This document shows positions 50,471-59,497 of a stretch of 64,000 bases of DNA, in pieces (the first letter of the stretch is position 1; each line of letters opens with the position of its first letter). The DNA is taken from contig CAUJHS010000031.1 in the NCBI GenBank assembly GCA_963204915.1, positions 62,001-126,000 on the forward strand, read 5' to 3'. The translations under genes were made by a program, and so were the position numbers. The stretch comes from Planctomycetota bacterium. Lineage in GTDB: Bacteria > Planctomycetota > Planctomycetia > Pirellulales > Pirellulaceae. The notes beneath the pieces were generated by a model. It did no database searches, was not told the DNA's origin, and saw nothing but the letters and a program-made list of their open reading frames with translations.

Positions 50471-51772
50471 TTACAGCCATACTTCCAGCGCGGTCGCCGT
50501 GAGAAATAAGAGCACGGCGGCGGCAAGGAGCGCGTTCACCCACCACGAGTTTTTCCATCGCTCGCCGATGAGCCGACCCTGGCTGTTGAGCGCTAAAAGC
50601 GCGACCGCCGCGATCGGCATAAAGGCGGCGCCCAGCAGGGCGTACGTTTTCTGCACCGTACGGAACTCAATGAAGATCAATCCTACGGCAGGCAACATCG
50701 CCAAAGCGTAGAGATAGCCGCGATAGGCGCGCGATGTCGTGTCAACTGGCAAGCGCGGCGCGGCGGGATCGCGCCGAGCGAGGAGCGAACAGACATCGGC
50801 AAAGAGGTACGGCACGCTTTGCCAGACGCCGAGCAGGCTGCTGAAGACCGCCCCCCAGGCGCCGGCTAAAAAGCTCCAGCGCGCCACGGGGCCAAGCGTC
50901 GCTTCGAGGCGGCTGGCCAGTTGCACGATCAGCGTGGAACCACTTCCTTCCACGTCAATCCGGCTGCCGATGATGACCATTCCGACGCCAAAACACGCCG
51001 TCATGAGGTACCCCACGGCCAGATCGACGCGACAGGTTCCCAGATCGTCGGCCCCGCGGCGGTTTTCCTCGCGAATCCAGTAACCGTAACACAGCATGGT
51101 CACGGTTCCGCCGATGCCTCCCATGAGGGCCACCGTCCATTGCAGTCCTTCGCCGGCCAGTTGCGGAATCGTCGGAAGAAACAACCCTTGGAGAACTTCG
51201 CTCCAGGCGGGACGCAGCGCCGCCGCTGTAGCCAACACCACGACGAACATGACGGCGATGCACACGCTCATCAACTTTTCAAACAGCCGATAACCGCCGA
51301 CGCGCACTAGCGCCACGGCCGCCGCGCTGGAAAGGGCGCCGTAGAGAACTTTGTCTCGGGCCGCGTGTTCCGCAAGGGGCAAGAGGTTGAACAGATTTTC
51401 CAACGGCGGCGCCTGGGCGCGCGAACTCAAAGGAATCACGGCATGCAACACCACGCCGCAAGCGCTCATCAACGCGAGAGCGACGAGAAACGTCCACACC
51501 AGCAGGTACGCCAGAAACAGGCCGATCGCAAACCGGCCCAAGTGATTGGCCACGCCTTCCAGCAGCGTTTCGCCGGTGGCCAGTTGCCACCGGGCCAGTC
51601 CTTCATTGAGGAGAAATTTCAAACTGGCGCCTACGACCACGGCCCACAGAACCGCCACCCCGAGTTTTTCGCCGGTCAGGGCGCCGGTGGCCAGATCGCC
51701 GGCGCCTACGCCCGTGGCGGCCACCAGAATTCCCGGCCCGAGCAGCGAAAGCACATTGCGGCGTGGCGTCAT
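50471..51772 (-). CDS. NRAMP-family transporter with altered metal-binding motif
   Basis: 433 residues with about 11 hydrophobic helices. The opening L-G-P-G-I-L-V-A-A-T-G-V-G-A-G-D-L-A-T-G (11-30) follows NRAMP helix 1, but the metal-binding D-P-G-N is replaced by a G-A-G-D-like sequence. The helix-6 M-P-H motif is also absent (G-G-I-G-G-T-V-T-M-L-C-Y-G-Y). This places it among divergent NRAMP relatives rather than classical Mn/Fe importers; the cargo could be Mg or another solute. It lies 42 bases behind the AIM24 gene on the same strand, so the two are probably one operon. Confidence 0.82.
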   Translation of the reverse strand: MTPRRNVLSLLGPGILVAATGVGAGDLATGALTGEKLGVAVLWAVVVGASLKFLLNEGLARWQLATGETLLEGVANHLGRFAIGLFLAYLLVWTFLVALALMSACGVVLHAVIPLSSRAQAPPLENLFNLLPLAEHAARDKVLYGALSSAAAVALVRVGGYRLFEKLMSVCIAVMFVVVLATAAALRPAWSEVLQGLFLPTIPQLAGEGLQWTVALMGGIGGTVTMLCYGYWIREENRRGADDLGTCRVDLAVGYLMTACFGVGMVIIGSRIDVEGSGSTLIVQLASRLEATLGPVARWSFLAGAWGAVFSSLLGVWQSVPYLFADVCSLLARRDPAAPRLPVDTTSRAYRGYLYALAMLPAVGLIFIEFRTVQKTYALLGAAFMPIAAVALLALNSQGRLIGERWKNSWWVNALLAAAVLLFLTATALEVWL

Positions 51773-51814
51773 GAAGCGTTTCCAAGTTGGCAGCGCGCCG
51801 CACGCGCGACGGGT

Positions 51815-52867
51815 TTAACTGTCGCCGCCCATGACGATATTTCCCAGCGAGCCGAGGATCGAGCCTTCTCCCTTGCTGCCGCCGCTTTGCGGCGCCGCCG
51901 AGATGATGCGACCCGCCAGGCGGGAGAACGGCAATGACTGAATCCACACTTTGCCCGGTCCCGTCAATGTGGCCAGGAACAGTCCTTCGCCGCCGAAGAA
52001 AGCGTTTTTCAGCCCGCCGACCATTTCGATGTCGTACTGCACGCTGGACGTGAGGCCGACGAGGCAGCCGGTGTCGAGCTTAATCACTTCGCCGGGGCCC
52101 AGTTCGCGGTACATCAGCGTGCCGCCGGCATGAACCATGACCGTGCCCCTTCCGCGCAAGCGCTGCATGATGAAACCCTCGCCGCCGAACAGCGCCGTGC
52201 CGATTTTCTTCTGAAACGCGATGCCCACTTCCACGCCGTACGAGCCGCAAATGAACGAGTCCTTTTGGCAAATCACTTCGCCTCCGAGATCATCCAAATG
52301 CAGTGGGATGAGTTTTCCCGGAAACGGCGAAGCAAACGCCACGGTTTGCGGCTTCGGCGCGATGTTTGAGAAGACCGTCACAAAGAGCGACTCGCCGGTC
52401 ATCATGCGTTTGCCGGCGGAGGCCAGTTTGCCGAAGAAGCCCTGGTTTTGCGCGCCGGGGTCGCCAAACACCGACTCCATTTTCACGCCCGAGGTCATGT
52501 ACATCATCGCTCCGGCTTCGGCGATGACCTTTCCGCCGGGCGCCAGCGCGATTTCGACGTACTGCATTTCGGCGCCGAAGACTTGATAGTCGAAACCGCC
52601 CCCCGAAGCGGGCCCTGACCCCATGCCGACCGAGACGCTTTGAGCGGCCATGGCGGCTCCCGACCGCATTTCCGAGGGAGCCGGCCGAGGCGTCGGAGCC
52701 GCCAACGGCTCCAGGTGATAGCCGTCGTCGTCCAGCGGCGCCAGATCCGCCAGGGGCACGGTCGCCTCGAACACGTTGCCGCACGCCTTGCAGCGCAGGC
52801 GTTTGCCGGCGTGCTCATCTTGAAGTTGGTATTGTTTGCCGCACGAACCACACGCGACGTGAATCAT
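51815..52867 (-). CDS. MJ0042 zinc finger fused to AIM24/TIGR00266 protein
   Basis: 350 residues. The N-terminal MJ0042-type zinc finger has C6-x-x-C9 and C26-x-x-C29. A low-complexity linker leads to the AIM24 domain (about 92-320), a beta-solenoid fold with Y-V-E-I-A-L-A-P-G-G-K, A-G-A-M-M-Y-M-T-S-G-V, G-G-E-G-F-I-M-Q-R-L-R-G-R-G and F-F-G-G-E-G-L-F-L-A-T-L-T-G-P-G. AIM24 relatives influence mitochondrial membrane organisation; the bacterial role is unknown. It is the first gene of a pair with the NRAMP-like transporter. Confidence 0.88.
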   Translation of the reverse strand: MIHVACGSCGKQYQLQDEHAGKRLRCKACGNVFEATVPLADLAPLDDDGYHLEPLAAPTPRPAPSEMRSGAAMAAQSVSVGMGSGPASGGGFDYQVFGAEMQYVEIALAPGGKVIAEAGAMMYMTSGVKMESVFGDPGAQNQGFFGKLASAGKRMMTGESLFVTVFSNIAPKPQTVAFASPFPGKLIPLHLDDLGGEVICQKDSFICGSYGVEVGIAFQKKIGTALFGGEGFIMQRLRGRGTVMVHAGGTLMYRELGPGEVIKLDTGCLVGLTSSVQYDIEMVGGLKNAFFGGEGLFLATLTGPGKVWIQSLPFSRLAGRIISAAPQSGGSKGEGSILGSLGNIVMGGDS

Positions 52868-53066
52868 ACGAATTTGCCTTGCATGAAAAGAAATCGCTGG
52901 CCGGGGGCGCCGGCCAAGAGTTATTCGCTCGGGCGCTCCTTATCTTGCGATACCGCCAGGCACTTGGCAACTGACTGACGTCCATGGGTTGTAACGAGCA
53001 TCTCGACAACGCTAAGAATCGAAACGCCACGGTTGGATTGCCCAGCAGCGTCAAATTTCAACGAAG

Positions 53067-53089
53067 CACTGCTGGACAAGCCAGCAGTG
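53067..53089. repeat. REP-like hairpin, copy 2
   Basis: CACTGCTGG (53067-53075), loop ACAAG, CCAGCAGTG (53081-53089), followed by GCACAC. A perfect 9-bp stem in the gap between the AIM24 gene and the small membrane protein gene. It shares CTGCTGGACAAG with 44329-44353. Confidence 0.65.
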
Positions 53090-53123
53090 GCACACGATTC
53101 CCAAGCGGGCTTTAGCGAAACAA

Positions 53124-53402
53124 TTAGCTCTGCTGCATCGCGTAGGCCAACACATTCAACACAATGGCTCCGAGCAAACAACCGGTCCAAATCATCATGA
53201 TGTTCTGGATGCCGTAGACGCCCGCTTTCATCCATCCGAACACAAAGGCGACCAACCCGCCAATGCCGCATAGCAACAACACCAGCGAGGCAATCGCGGG
53301 CGCCGTATCGCCATGTTGGAACATTTTGATAATCACAATCACAAAGCAAACGAGTGAACCAATGCCGCAAGCAACGGCCAACAGCGAGATCAACGCGCCC
53401 AT
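53124..53402 (-). CDS. Small membrane protein
   Basis: 92 residues with three hydrophobic segments (about 3-25, 36-58 and 68-88) and short loops; G-W-M-K-A-G-V-Y-G-I-Q-N-I-M lies between the last two. A good GGGAG Shine-Dalgarno is present upstream of ATG 53402. No family is recognised. It lies 104 bases after the 53507-54007 gene, which also encodes a small membrane protein, so the two may be co-expressed. Confidence 0.68.
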   Translation of the reverse strand: MGALISLLAVACGIGSLVCFVIVIIKMFQHGDTAPAIASLVLLLCGIGGLVAFVFGWMKAGVYGIQNIMMIWTGCLLGAIVLNVLAYAMQQS

Positions 53403-53506
53403 GTGAAAACTCTCCCAAGGTGGAAATGAAACACGCCAGCGACATCGTACGACGCGGCTGGCGTAACGGCGAACCCAACTTCGCTCAAAATGTCGAAAAA
53501 CGCGGC

Positions 53507-54007
53507 TTACGAGCGGAACGAAGCGCGAACATTCGGATCATTCAGCGTCACGATCGACCAAATGCCAATGGGCAATCCCAGCAAGCAGCAAGCCGACAAG
53601 CAAGGAATCATCGCCAAGATGGAAGCGGTCATGGCCATGCCGCGCGACTCCAGCTTCTTCATTTTCAAGGCGCCAATGATGATCACAATAGCCACGACGA
53701 CGGCAACGATGTTCAACACCACGCCCATCGCGCCGCCCGCTTGCGCGAATTTGGTAATCATGGCGGGATCGAAGCCCTCGATGTTTTGCAACTCAGGATT
53801 TTGGTCGATCTGGGCTTGAATTTGGGCTGGATTTGACAGCGCCATCACGTTGCTGACCACGCCATATAAGGCCAAGAGAATGTTCAACACGCCCACCACA
53901 ATCAGGGCCGTCGCGGGGCCCGAAACTTTCGATGCCGCATTGGGGTCATAACCGCCGGGGCCGCCGGGTGGAATTACTGAGGGATCATACGGATTGCCTG
54001 CACTCAT
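53507..54007 (-). CDS. Membrane protein, unknown function
   Basis: 166 residues. A Pro/Gly/Tyr-rich cytosolic tail (N-P-Y-D-P-S-V-I-P-P-G-G-P-G-G-Y) precedes a helix near 33-53, a loop with Q-I-D-Q-N-P-E-L-Q-N, a second helix (about 88-112) and a last one (about 125-150) with A-S-I-L-A-M-I-P-C-L-S-A-C-C. The pattern is like the DUF4190/DUF4064-type small planctomycete membrane proteins, but the family is uncertain. The start ATG 54007 has GGAAAG about 8 bases upstream; the longer frame to 54226 is not supported. Confidence 0.7.
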   Translation of the reverse strand: MSAGNPYDPSVIPPGGPGGYDPNAASKVSGPATALIVVGVLNILLALYGVVSNVMALSNPAQIQAQIDQNPELQNIEGFDPAMITKFAQAGGAMGVVLNIVAVVVAIVIIIGALKMKKLESRGMAMTASILAMIPCLSACCLLGLPIGIWSIVTLNDPNVRASFRS

Positions 54008-54529
54008 CGCATGTCTTTCCAGTCGAAGGGAAGCTGCCACCGGGACGAGAACCGCCCCGAACCACGATGCTGGCACGCATTGTGACGCATCGCGCCCGGC
54101 TTGAATAGTATCGAAGGAGGGAAATTCACGCAGGTTGCCCGAAGAAAAAGGGCCCTGCGAGGAACAGCTTGCTCCTGCGCCACCACGCCAAGCGGCGACG
54201 TCGTGCATCATGGAAAAGTTCGGCAAGGCGGAAACCTTTCATGGGCTAGGGCGTGTTTCACGCAGGTGCGACGCCCCCAATGTAGCGCCCTCGCTCCGCG
54301 AGTGCCCGAAACCACTCGCGGAGCGAATGGACCACACGGAAGAAGCCATCACACCTCGATGAAATACGCTCTAGCCAGCCACGATTGTGCGCCAGTAGGA
54401 CCAACCACGTTTGTATACTTAGTAGTGCTCGGTAGAGCGCCGAGGCATAACTCGCCAGGCCGCCGCTTTCCGACATGCGATGCGCGCGGAGTACGACACC
54501 GAATTCATTTACCACCGGGAAACGGATTG
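54008..54529. other. Divergent intergenic region
   Basis: 522 bases between a membrane-protein gene (minus) and a WD40 gene (plus). The frame of the latter is open to 54101 but the upstream peptide is not protein-like and lacks a signal peptide. A 14-bp perfect inverted repeat is at 54291-54326. Confidence 0.5.
54291..54326. repeat. 14-bp perfect inverted repeat
   Basis: TCGCTCCGCGAGTG (54291-54304) and CACTCGCGGAGCGA (54313-54326) with an 8-base loop CCCGAAAC. A very stable intergenic hairpin without a T-tract. Probably a REP-like element. Confidence 0.7.
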
Positions 54530-56050
54530 ATGAACTGCCGCCCCCATGGTTTCAGCGCAATTGTGTTGTCCGTTGCCGTTTGCGTTACGTCCGCAGAAGC
54601 GCAAGCACCGAGTCAACCTCTGGGCGAAGCTCAAATTGTGGAAGGCGCACAGGGCCGCGTGCTCGCCATGGCGGTTTCTCCGGATGGAAAACAACTTGTA
54701 ACGGCCGGATACGATGTTCCCGGCGACGATTCGGGCCGACACGCGGTTCGCTTGTGGGATATCGCCAGGCGGGAACAGATCCGGATGATTGTTTGCGATT
54801 GCGACAGTATCAACGCGGTGGCGTTTTCCGCAGATGGCGACTACGTGGCCGCCGGCGATGACGAAGGAACGGTTCTCTGCTGGGAGGTTCGAACAGGCCG
54901 GCAATTATTCCGAACGCCCGAGAGCGATAGCCCCGTGACGGGGCTTGTTTTTCGCCGCGACCGGCCAATCCTTGTGTCGGGCAGCGACAAGTTCTACGGC
55001 TGGGACGCGCGCAGCGGAAAACTGCTCGGCGAAGTGGCTTCTCCCGAGGACTGGAGCCTTACCTGCGTAACGATTTCCGCCGACGGTTCGGTCATTGCCG
55101 CGGGCGCTGGCCTTCAGGCTGTTTTGCTGAATAGCAAAACCTTGCAGCCCCTTCGCGTGCTTCCCGACCATGGGAGTAGCGTTGAGGCCATTGCGTTATC
55201 GAAGGACAAAAAACGATTCGCCACCGGTTGCAACAACGGCAAAATCGTTTTGTGGGAGGCCGACAAGCCAGCTCCGATTCACTCGTTATTGGCCCACGAG
55301 AATGGCGTGAACTGCTTAGCTTTTGTGGAAGATGGCGAGACCGTCGTCTCTGGCGGAAACGACGGAAAGCTTCGTCTGTGGGATTTCCAAAGCGGCCGAC
55401 AAAAACAGGAGATCGCCGCGTCGACGCTGTCGGTCGATTCGCTTGTGGTGACTCCTGACGAAAAGCTGCTCATCAACAACGATGTCATTCGCTGGCAAGT
55501 GCGGAACTTAGGCGGGTCGGCTGGCGCCAAAGCAAGCCCAGCACCCGCGCCAAACCAGGGTGCAACGCTGGATCTTACGGATCTTGCACTGTGGGAAATT
55601 GTTCGCGGAAAGTGGGAAAAGCATCGCGAAGCGATCGTGGCGAGCGGGGACTCGCGGGTCAACAGCAAACCAACCTTTCCCAACGATTTTGTCTTCCGCT
55701 GCAAGTTGAAGGTTAACGGCCCCACCAATCCTCGGATCCGTTTTGGCTCGTTCCACTTTGGATACGAAGGCCGCGACCCGCGTTTTTTTCTGCATGGTCC
55801 TAAGGCGACGGGCGAACCCTTTCCCTTTGCCTTCGGACAAACCTATGACATTGAAGTCCGCATGCAAGGAGATCACGCCACGTTGTTGATTGATGGCGCC
55901 AACATCGCAACATCGAACCCAAAACGCGTCGAAGAACGCGTGTTTTCACTCGAAGGCGGCGGAGCGCGAAGCATGAGTTCGGCAGAGTTTAGCGAAATCA
56001 GCGTCACCTACGCTGACCAAGATCGGCCAAACGGTCGAGCAGCGAACTAA
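54530..56050 (+). CDS. Secreted WD40-repeat protein with C-terminal lectin-like domain
   Basis: 506 residues. A signal peptide ends near T-S-A-E-A-Q-A. About six WD40 blades follow, e.g. V-S-P-D-G-K-Q-L-V-T-A-G, A-V-R-L-W-D-I-A and G-K-L-R-L-W-D-F-Q-S-G-R. After a Pro/Ala linker near 345 a beta-sandwich domain (about 355-495) has F-R-C-K-L-K-V-N-G and I-D-G-A-N-I-A-T, like the LamG/3-keto-disaccharide-hydrolase fold. No catalytic residues can be named. The start ATG 54530 fits the signal peptide. It is likely an exported scaffold or sugar-binding protein. Confidence 0.82.
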   Translation: MNCRPHGFSAIVLSVAVCVTSAEAQAPSQPLGEAQIVEGAQGRVLAMAVSPDGKQLVTAGYDVPGDDSGRHAVRLWDIARREQIRMIVCDCDSINAVAFSADGDYVAAGDDEGTVLCWEVRTGRQLFRTPESDSPVTGLVFRRDRPILVSGSDKFYGWDARSGKLLGEVASPEDWSLTCVTISADGSVIAAGAGLQAVLLNSKTLQPLRVLPDHGSSVEAIALSKDKKRFATGCNNGKIVLWEADKPAPIHSLLAHENGVNCLAFVEDGETVVSGGNDGKLRLWDFQSGRQKQEIAASTLSVDSLVVTPDEKLLINNDVIRWQVRNLGGSAGAKASPAPAPNQGATLDLTDLALWEIVRGKWEKHREAIVASGDSRVNSKPTFPNDFVFRCKLKVNGPTNPRIRFGSFHFGYEGRDPRFFLHGPKATGEPFPFAFGQTYDIEVRMQGDHATLLIDGANIATSNPKRVEERVFSLEGGGARSMSSAEFSEISVTYADQDRPNGRAAN

Positions 56051-56146
56051 CCCGAGCGGCGCACCGCCAATCCATCGTCGCCGTAAGGTCCACCGCAACA
56101 CCAAGTTGCAAGATCCACACGCCCCTAGCTAAGCGGTGTTTTCGCG

Positions 56147-56722
56147 ATGTCGGAATCCGATTCTCAACTGATTCGCAAACACGAGTTCGTCGTGTCGTTC
56201 AGCATGGGCATCATTCAGATTCGCGATGTCGGCGACGTGGGCGAAGTCGAGATTACCGAATCCTTCCAGCGCGAGAAGGTTGCGGAGTCGCCCGATGGCA
56301 CACTGCTGACTTTTGACCAAATTCGCGAGGCGGGTTTCACGCGCGTCCGCTTCGAAGTTCATGAGCATCGTCCGCCGCTCAATGCGGACCGTTGGGACCA
56401 CATTGTGGAATGCAATTTGTGGATGCCGACCGGCGAACTGGAAATCGACGTGATTGGCGAGTCGATTTACGATTGGAGCACGTGGGAAACCTGCGGCAAC
56501 GTGTTTCCTGTCGGCCCTGCGGGAATGTATCGGCTGTATGTTTGTTTCGGCAACTTGAAACTTACCGACCAGCGCCTGGACGCGAAAGAAATTGACGGGA
56601 TGTATTCGCCTGATATGCCCTCACGCGAGGAGCTGAACCGCCTGGAGTTCATCGACGTCTTCCTGTGGCCCGTGGCGACTCACGGTTTGAAATTGCACAA
56701 GGCGTATCAACACGAAACGTGA
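56147..56722 (+). CDS. Hypothetical protein
   Basis: 191 residues, soluble, acidic, no signal peptide. Features include V-S-F-S-M-G-I-I-Q-I-R-D-V-G-D-V-G-E-V, D-R-W-D-H-I-V-E-C-N-L and Y-D-W-S-T-W-E-T-C-G-N-V-F-P. It has the look of an all-beta binding protein; the alternation of aromatic and acidic strands vaguely resembles ComJ/immunity-type proteins, but I cannot support that. It starts 96 bases after the WD40 gene on the same strand and is convergent with lptE. Confidence 0.6.
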   Translation: MSESDSQLIRKHEFVVSFSMGIIQIRDVGDVGEVEITESFQREKVAESPDGTLLTFDQIREAGFTRVRFEVHEHRPPLNADRWDHIVECNLWMPTGELEIDVIGESIYDWSTWETCGNVFPVGPAGMYRLYVCFGNLKLTDQRLDAKEIDGMYSPDMPSREELNRLEFIDVFLWPVATHGLKLHKAYQHET

Positions 56723-56773
56723 TCACCGGCGAACGAATTACCGCGGCCTCCCCGGTGCGATGCGCCTGCGGAT

Positions 56774-57295
56774 TTACCACCAGGCTTGCATTTGATTGAC
56801 GATTTCGCGAGCCAGGTCGCGCACGGCTTCCTGCTGTGCGGTGGCGATCGATTGGCCGCCCTCGGGCACGAACGTGGCGGTTTGCGTCAACTGCGCCGCC
56901 AGCGGAGCAACCGGCACGGTAGCGCACCCCAGTACGGCGCCGCCGGAGCTGTCGATCCACTCGATTTCGACGCGCAGCTCGACTTCCAACTCGCGCGGCT
57001 CGTCAAAGATATTTTCCGAAAGAACGCTTTTGTCCTCGGAAAGAATGCGGCCGATCAGCACGCTATCGGCCGCGTCGGGGCCCACCACTTTGTAGGGCGT
57101 GCGCCGCTCGATTTCCTTGACCACGGCTTCGGTGAGCAACTCGCCCAGCCCGCGACGATAACTGTCGGACTGAAACATCGGCACATGCACGGTGCGCAGA
57201 TGCGCCGGATATAACCCCTGTGGCCCAACCTGATACCCCGCGCAGCCCGTGAGCAGCGTAAGGAGGCACGTCAGGACCAGGAGCCGGAATCGCAT
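56774..57295 (-). CDS. lptE: LPS-assembly lipoprotein LptE-like
   Basis: 173 residues. Lipobox L-L-T-G-C with Cys18, then G-Y-Q-V-G, H-L-R-T-V-H-V-P-M-F and R-R-G-L-G-E-L-L-T-E-A-V-V-K-E-I-E-R-R-T-P, the pattern of planctomycete LptE proteins. In proteobacteria LptE plugs the LptD barrel in the outer membrane and helps insert lipopolysaccharide. Family identity rests on the lipobox plus this N-terminal block; overall conservation in LptE is low. It is the last gene of recO-bamD-lptE, 42 bases after bamD. Confidence 0.78.
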   Translation of the reverse strand: MRFRLLVLTCLLTLLTGCAGYQVGPQGLYPAHLRTVHVPMFQSDSYRRGLGELLTEAVVKEIERRTPYKVVGPDAADSVLIGRILSEDKSVLSENIFDEPRELEVELRVEIEWIDSSGGAVLGCATVPVAPLAAQLTQTATFVPEGGQSIATAQQEAVRDLAREIVNQMQAWW

Positions 57296-57337
57296 TCGTC
57301 AAGTAGGAAAAATCAGGAGTCGGAAGTTATTCAATGC

Positions 57338-58723
57338 CTAGCGTTGCACCGTCGCAGGTTGTTGAGCCTTTTCGGCTTTGGTCGGAATGTCGAGCTTGTC
57401 TTTGCCCGCGTCGAAGGCGTCGGCCAGGAATTGTAGGTGCTGCGGCGGTTGGGCGGGCTTGCCCGCGATGTCGGCCAGGCGTTTCCGCGCTTCCGACGCA
57501 ATGGGCGTGCCGCTGAAATCTTTCACGATCAACTCGTAGTAGTAACGCGCGCTGCCGTACTCCCACCGACGTTCAAAGTACTGAGCCATGCGCCAGTGCC
57601 GCTCGGCCATGAGTTTGCGCACCTGGGCGCCGGCGCGGTCGATTTCCTCTCGGTTTTCGCTGTACTCTTGCGGAAACTGGCGACGCAATTGATCGACCAG
57701 TTTGCCGGCTTCCTCCAGAGGCGTGACGCTGTAGTCTTGCCCCTGATACGACTGCATTTTCGCCTGCATGCCTAAAAGGTGCGCATTGAACTGGTGTTCG
57801 CTGCTGGGATAGGTGCGGCGCAAGTCGGTATAGAACATGTCGGCCTTCAGATAGTCGCCGGCCAGAAAGTAGGCGTTGGCGGCGGCCATCGTGGCGTCGT
57901 CGGCCAGTTTGCCGGTGGGGTCGTCCAAGCGAATCCGGTCGTACAGCCGCAGGGCGTGGCCTTTCGTGTCGCGCCAGGGGCGCTCGTTGTCGGCCACGTT
58001 GACTTCGTAGAACGATTCGCCGTTGGCGCGCTCCCAGTCGAGCCAGTACTTGGCCAAGGCGAAGCGGCGCACGTCGATCGTGTCGATGTAGCGCGAGTTC
58101 TTATACTTGGCCAACAGCTCCTCGAACGCCTCGTTCGCTTTCACGTAATGGTCGGCGAAGAAATAACACTCGCCAAGGTGGAACATGGCGTCGTGCTCCA
58201 ACGTCGAGCCGGGCCAACGCTCGGCGGCTTGCTGGAACAGTGTCGCGGCCTGTAAAAAGAGCCGCTCTCGTTCTTTGCCTTGGGCTTTGACCGCTTGTTG
58301 GTAAATTCCCTCGGCCTGATCATACAGTTGCCGGGCGGCTTCCGGATTGCGGCCTTTGCCACGAGCCGTTTTAAGTTTTTCGTTGATTTCCGACGGCTTC
58401 AAGTCGCTCAGTTGGAAACCGGCGTCTTCGTCGTCCAGCTTTTCCTGCGTCACTTGTTCTTGCTCGTAGGACGCCTGCTGGACGCCGCTCCGGTAGCTTT
58501 GTTCCGGGCCGTTAATTTCGCGTTGGGCGGCTTCGTAGGAAACTTCGTCCTTGCGCGGGCCGTTCATCAGCGTGCAACCGCCCAGGAGGGCCACGCCGAG
58601 GGCCCACCCCCAAGGTTTGACGGCGCGCCGCCAGGATGCGCGCAGCGCAGTCCGGGGCGCAACATCGAGCGTTTTCCCGCAGGAAGCGTCAAAACCGTTC
58701 GGGTTGTCTCGCATTCGGGACAT
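57338..58723 (-). CDS. bamD: BamD-like outer-membrane assembly lipoprotein with TPRs
   Basis: 461 residues. The signal region W-G-W-A-L-G-V-A-L-L-G-G-C gives a lipidated Cys50. TPR-type helices follow from about 120: Y-D-Q-A-E-G-I-Y-Q-Q-A, L-F-Q-Q-A-A-E-R-W-P-G-S, A-M-F-H-L-G-E-C-Y-F, then F-Y-T-D-L-R-R-T-Y-P-S-S and Y-Y-Y-E-L-I-V-K-D-F-S-G-T-P. This is the BamD/YfiO layout, extended by an N-terminal linker. BamD helps BamA fold beta-barrel proteins. The start codon lies 18 bases after the recO stop, so the genes are coupled. Confidence 0.83.
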   Translation of the reverse strand: MSRMRDNPNGFDASCGKTLDVAPRTALRASWRRAVKPWGWALGVALLGGCTLMNGPRKDEVSYEAAQREINGPEQSYRSGVQQASYEQEQVTQEKLDDEDAGFQLSDLKPSEINEKLKTARGKGRNPEAARQLYDQAEGIYQQAVKAQGKERERLFLQAATLFQQAAERWPGSTLEHDAMFHLGECYFFADHYVKANEAFEELLAKYKNSRYIDTIDVRRFALAKYWLDWERANGESFYEVNVADNERPWRDTKGHALRLYDRIRLDDPTGKLADDATMAAANAYFLAGDYLKADMFYTDLRRTYPSSEHQFNAHLLGMQAKMQSYQGQDYSVTPLEEAGKLVDQLRRQFPQEYSENREEIDRAGAQVRKLMAERHWRMAQYFERRWEYGSARYYYELIVKDFSGTPIASEARKRLADIAGKPAQPPQHLQFLADAFDAGKDKLDIPTKAEKAQQPATVQR

Positions 58724-58741
58724 CCTTGCCCATACGCGGAG

Positions 58742-59497
58742 TTATTCGGCCAATGTTCCCAGGAATTCGTGGAGCTTGGGTTTTTTCCCCAGGAGGTTGG
58801 CCAGGTAATGATTCAATACGCCGCGCAACTCGCCCCAGATTTTCGGGTGTACGGTCTGGCCGCGCCACGCCTCCGTGGTTGCATCGGCAAAACCTTGCAA
58901 GGTCTTCACCCCTTCGGCCGAGATGCTGACGACCTGTCGTTTGCCCGGTCGGCAGTCGGGGCAAAGCACGCCGCCTTCCAACATTCCAAATGCGACCCGG
59001 CCTACCGCTTCCACGGGCTTTCCGCATCCTACGCACTCGCTCAGCGAGGGCATGTGCCCCAGGATGCGCAACGCCGTCATTTCGAAGCGCAAGGCGACCG
59101 CCGTGACGCTCCCCGCACCGTCCAGTTCCGCCAGGGCCTGCTCCGCCGCGTCGTACAAGTCGGGATGAGGATCGCCCGGGTGCGTCAACTCGTCGAGTAA
59201 CTCGGCCACGTAATAGCCCGCGTACAGACGCGTCAAGTCGCGGGCTCCCGCCCGGAAGCGGCGGACCAGCTTGGCCTCGGTCAACAAGTCGAGCGCATCG
59301 GTCGATTTGTGGAGGAACACTACGCGACAGACCGAGAGCAAGTCAAGAGCGCCCTCGAAAGCGCTTTTGGGACGGCGGGCCCCCTTGGCTAAGGCCCCTA
59401 TTTTGCCGAAGTCCCGCGTAAACAACGACACCACCAGGCTGGTCTCGCTGAACTCGACCATTCGCACCACAATCGCCAGCGATTTTTCGGCAGCCAT
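58742..59497 (-). CDS. recO: DNA repair protein RecO
   Basis: 251 residues. RecO loads RecA on SSB-coated single strands in the RecFOR pathway. The N-terminal OB fold reads A-I-V-V-R-M-V-E-F-S-E-T-S-L-V-V-S-L-F-T and K-G-A-R-R-P-K-S-A-F; a helical domain follows and a zinc site C-V-G-C-G ... C-P-D-C lies near the middle. The length matches the family. It heads the recO-bamD-lptE operon, an arrangement joining DNA repair with outer-membrane assembly genes. Confidence 0.9.
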   Translation of the reverse strand: MAAEKSLAIVVRMVEFSETSLVVSLFTRDFGKIGALAKGARRPKSAFEGALDLLSVCRVVFLHKSTDALDLLTEAKLVRRFRAGARDLTRLYAGYYVAELLDELTHPGDPHPDLYDAAEQALAELDGAGSVTAVALRFEMTALRILGHMPSLSECVGCGKPVEAVGRVAFGMLEGGVLCPDCRPGKRQVVSISAEGVKTLQGFADATTEAWRGQTVHPKIWGELRGVLNHYLANLLGKKPKLHEFLGTLAE

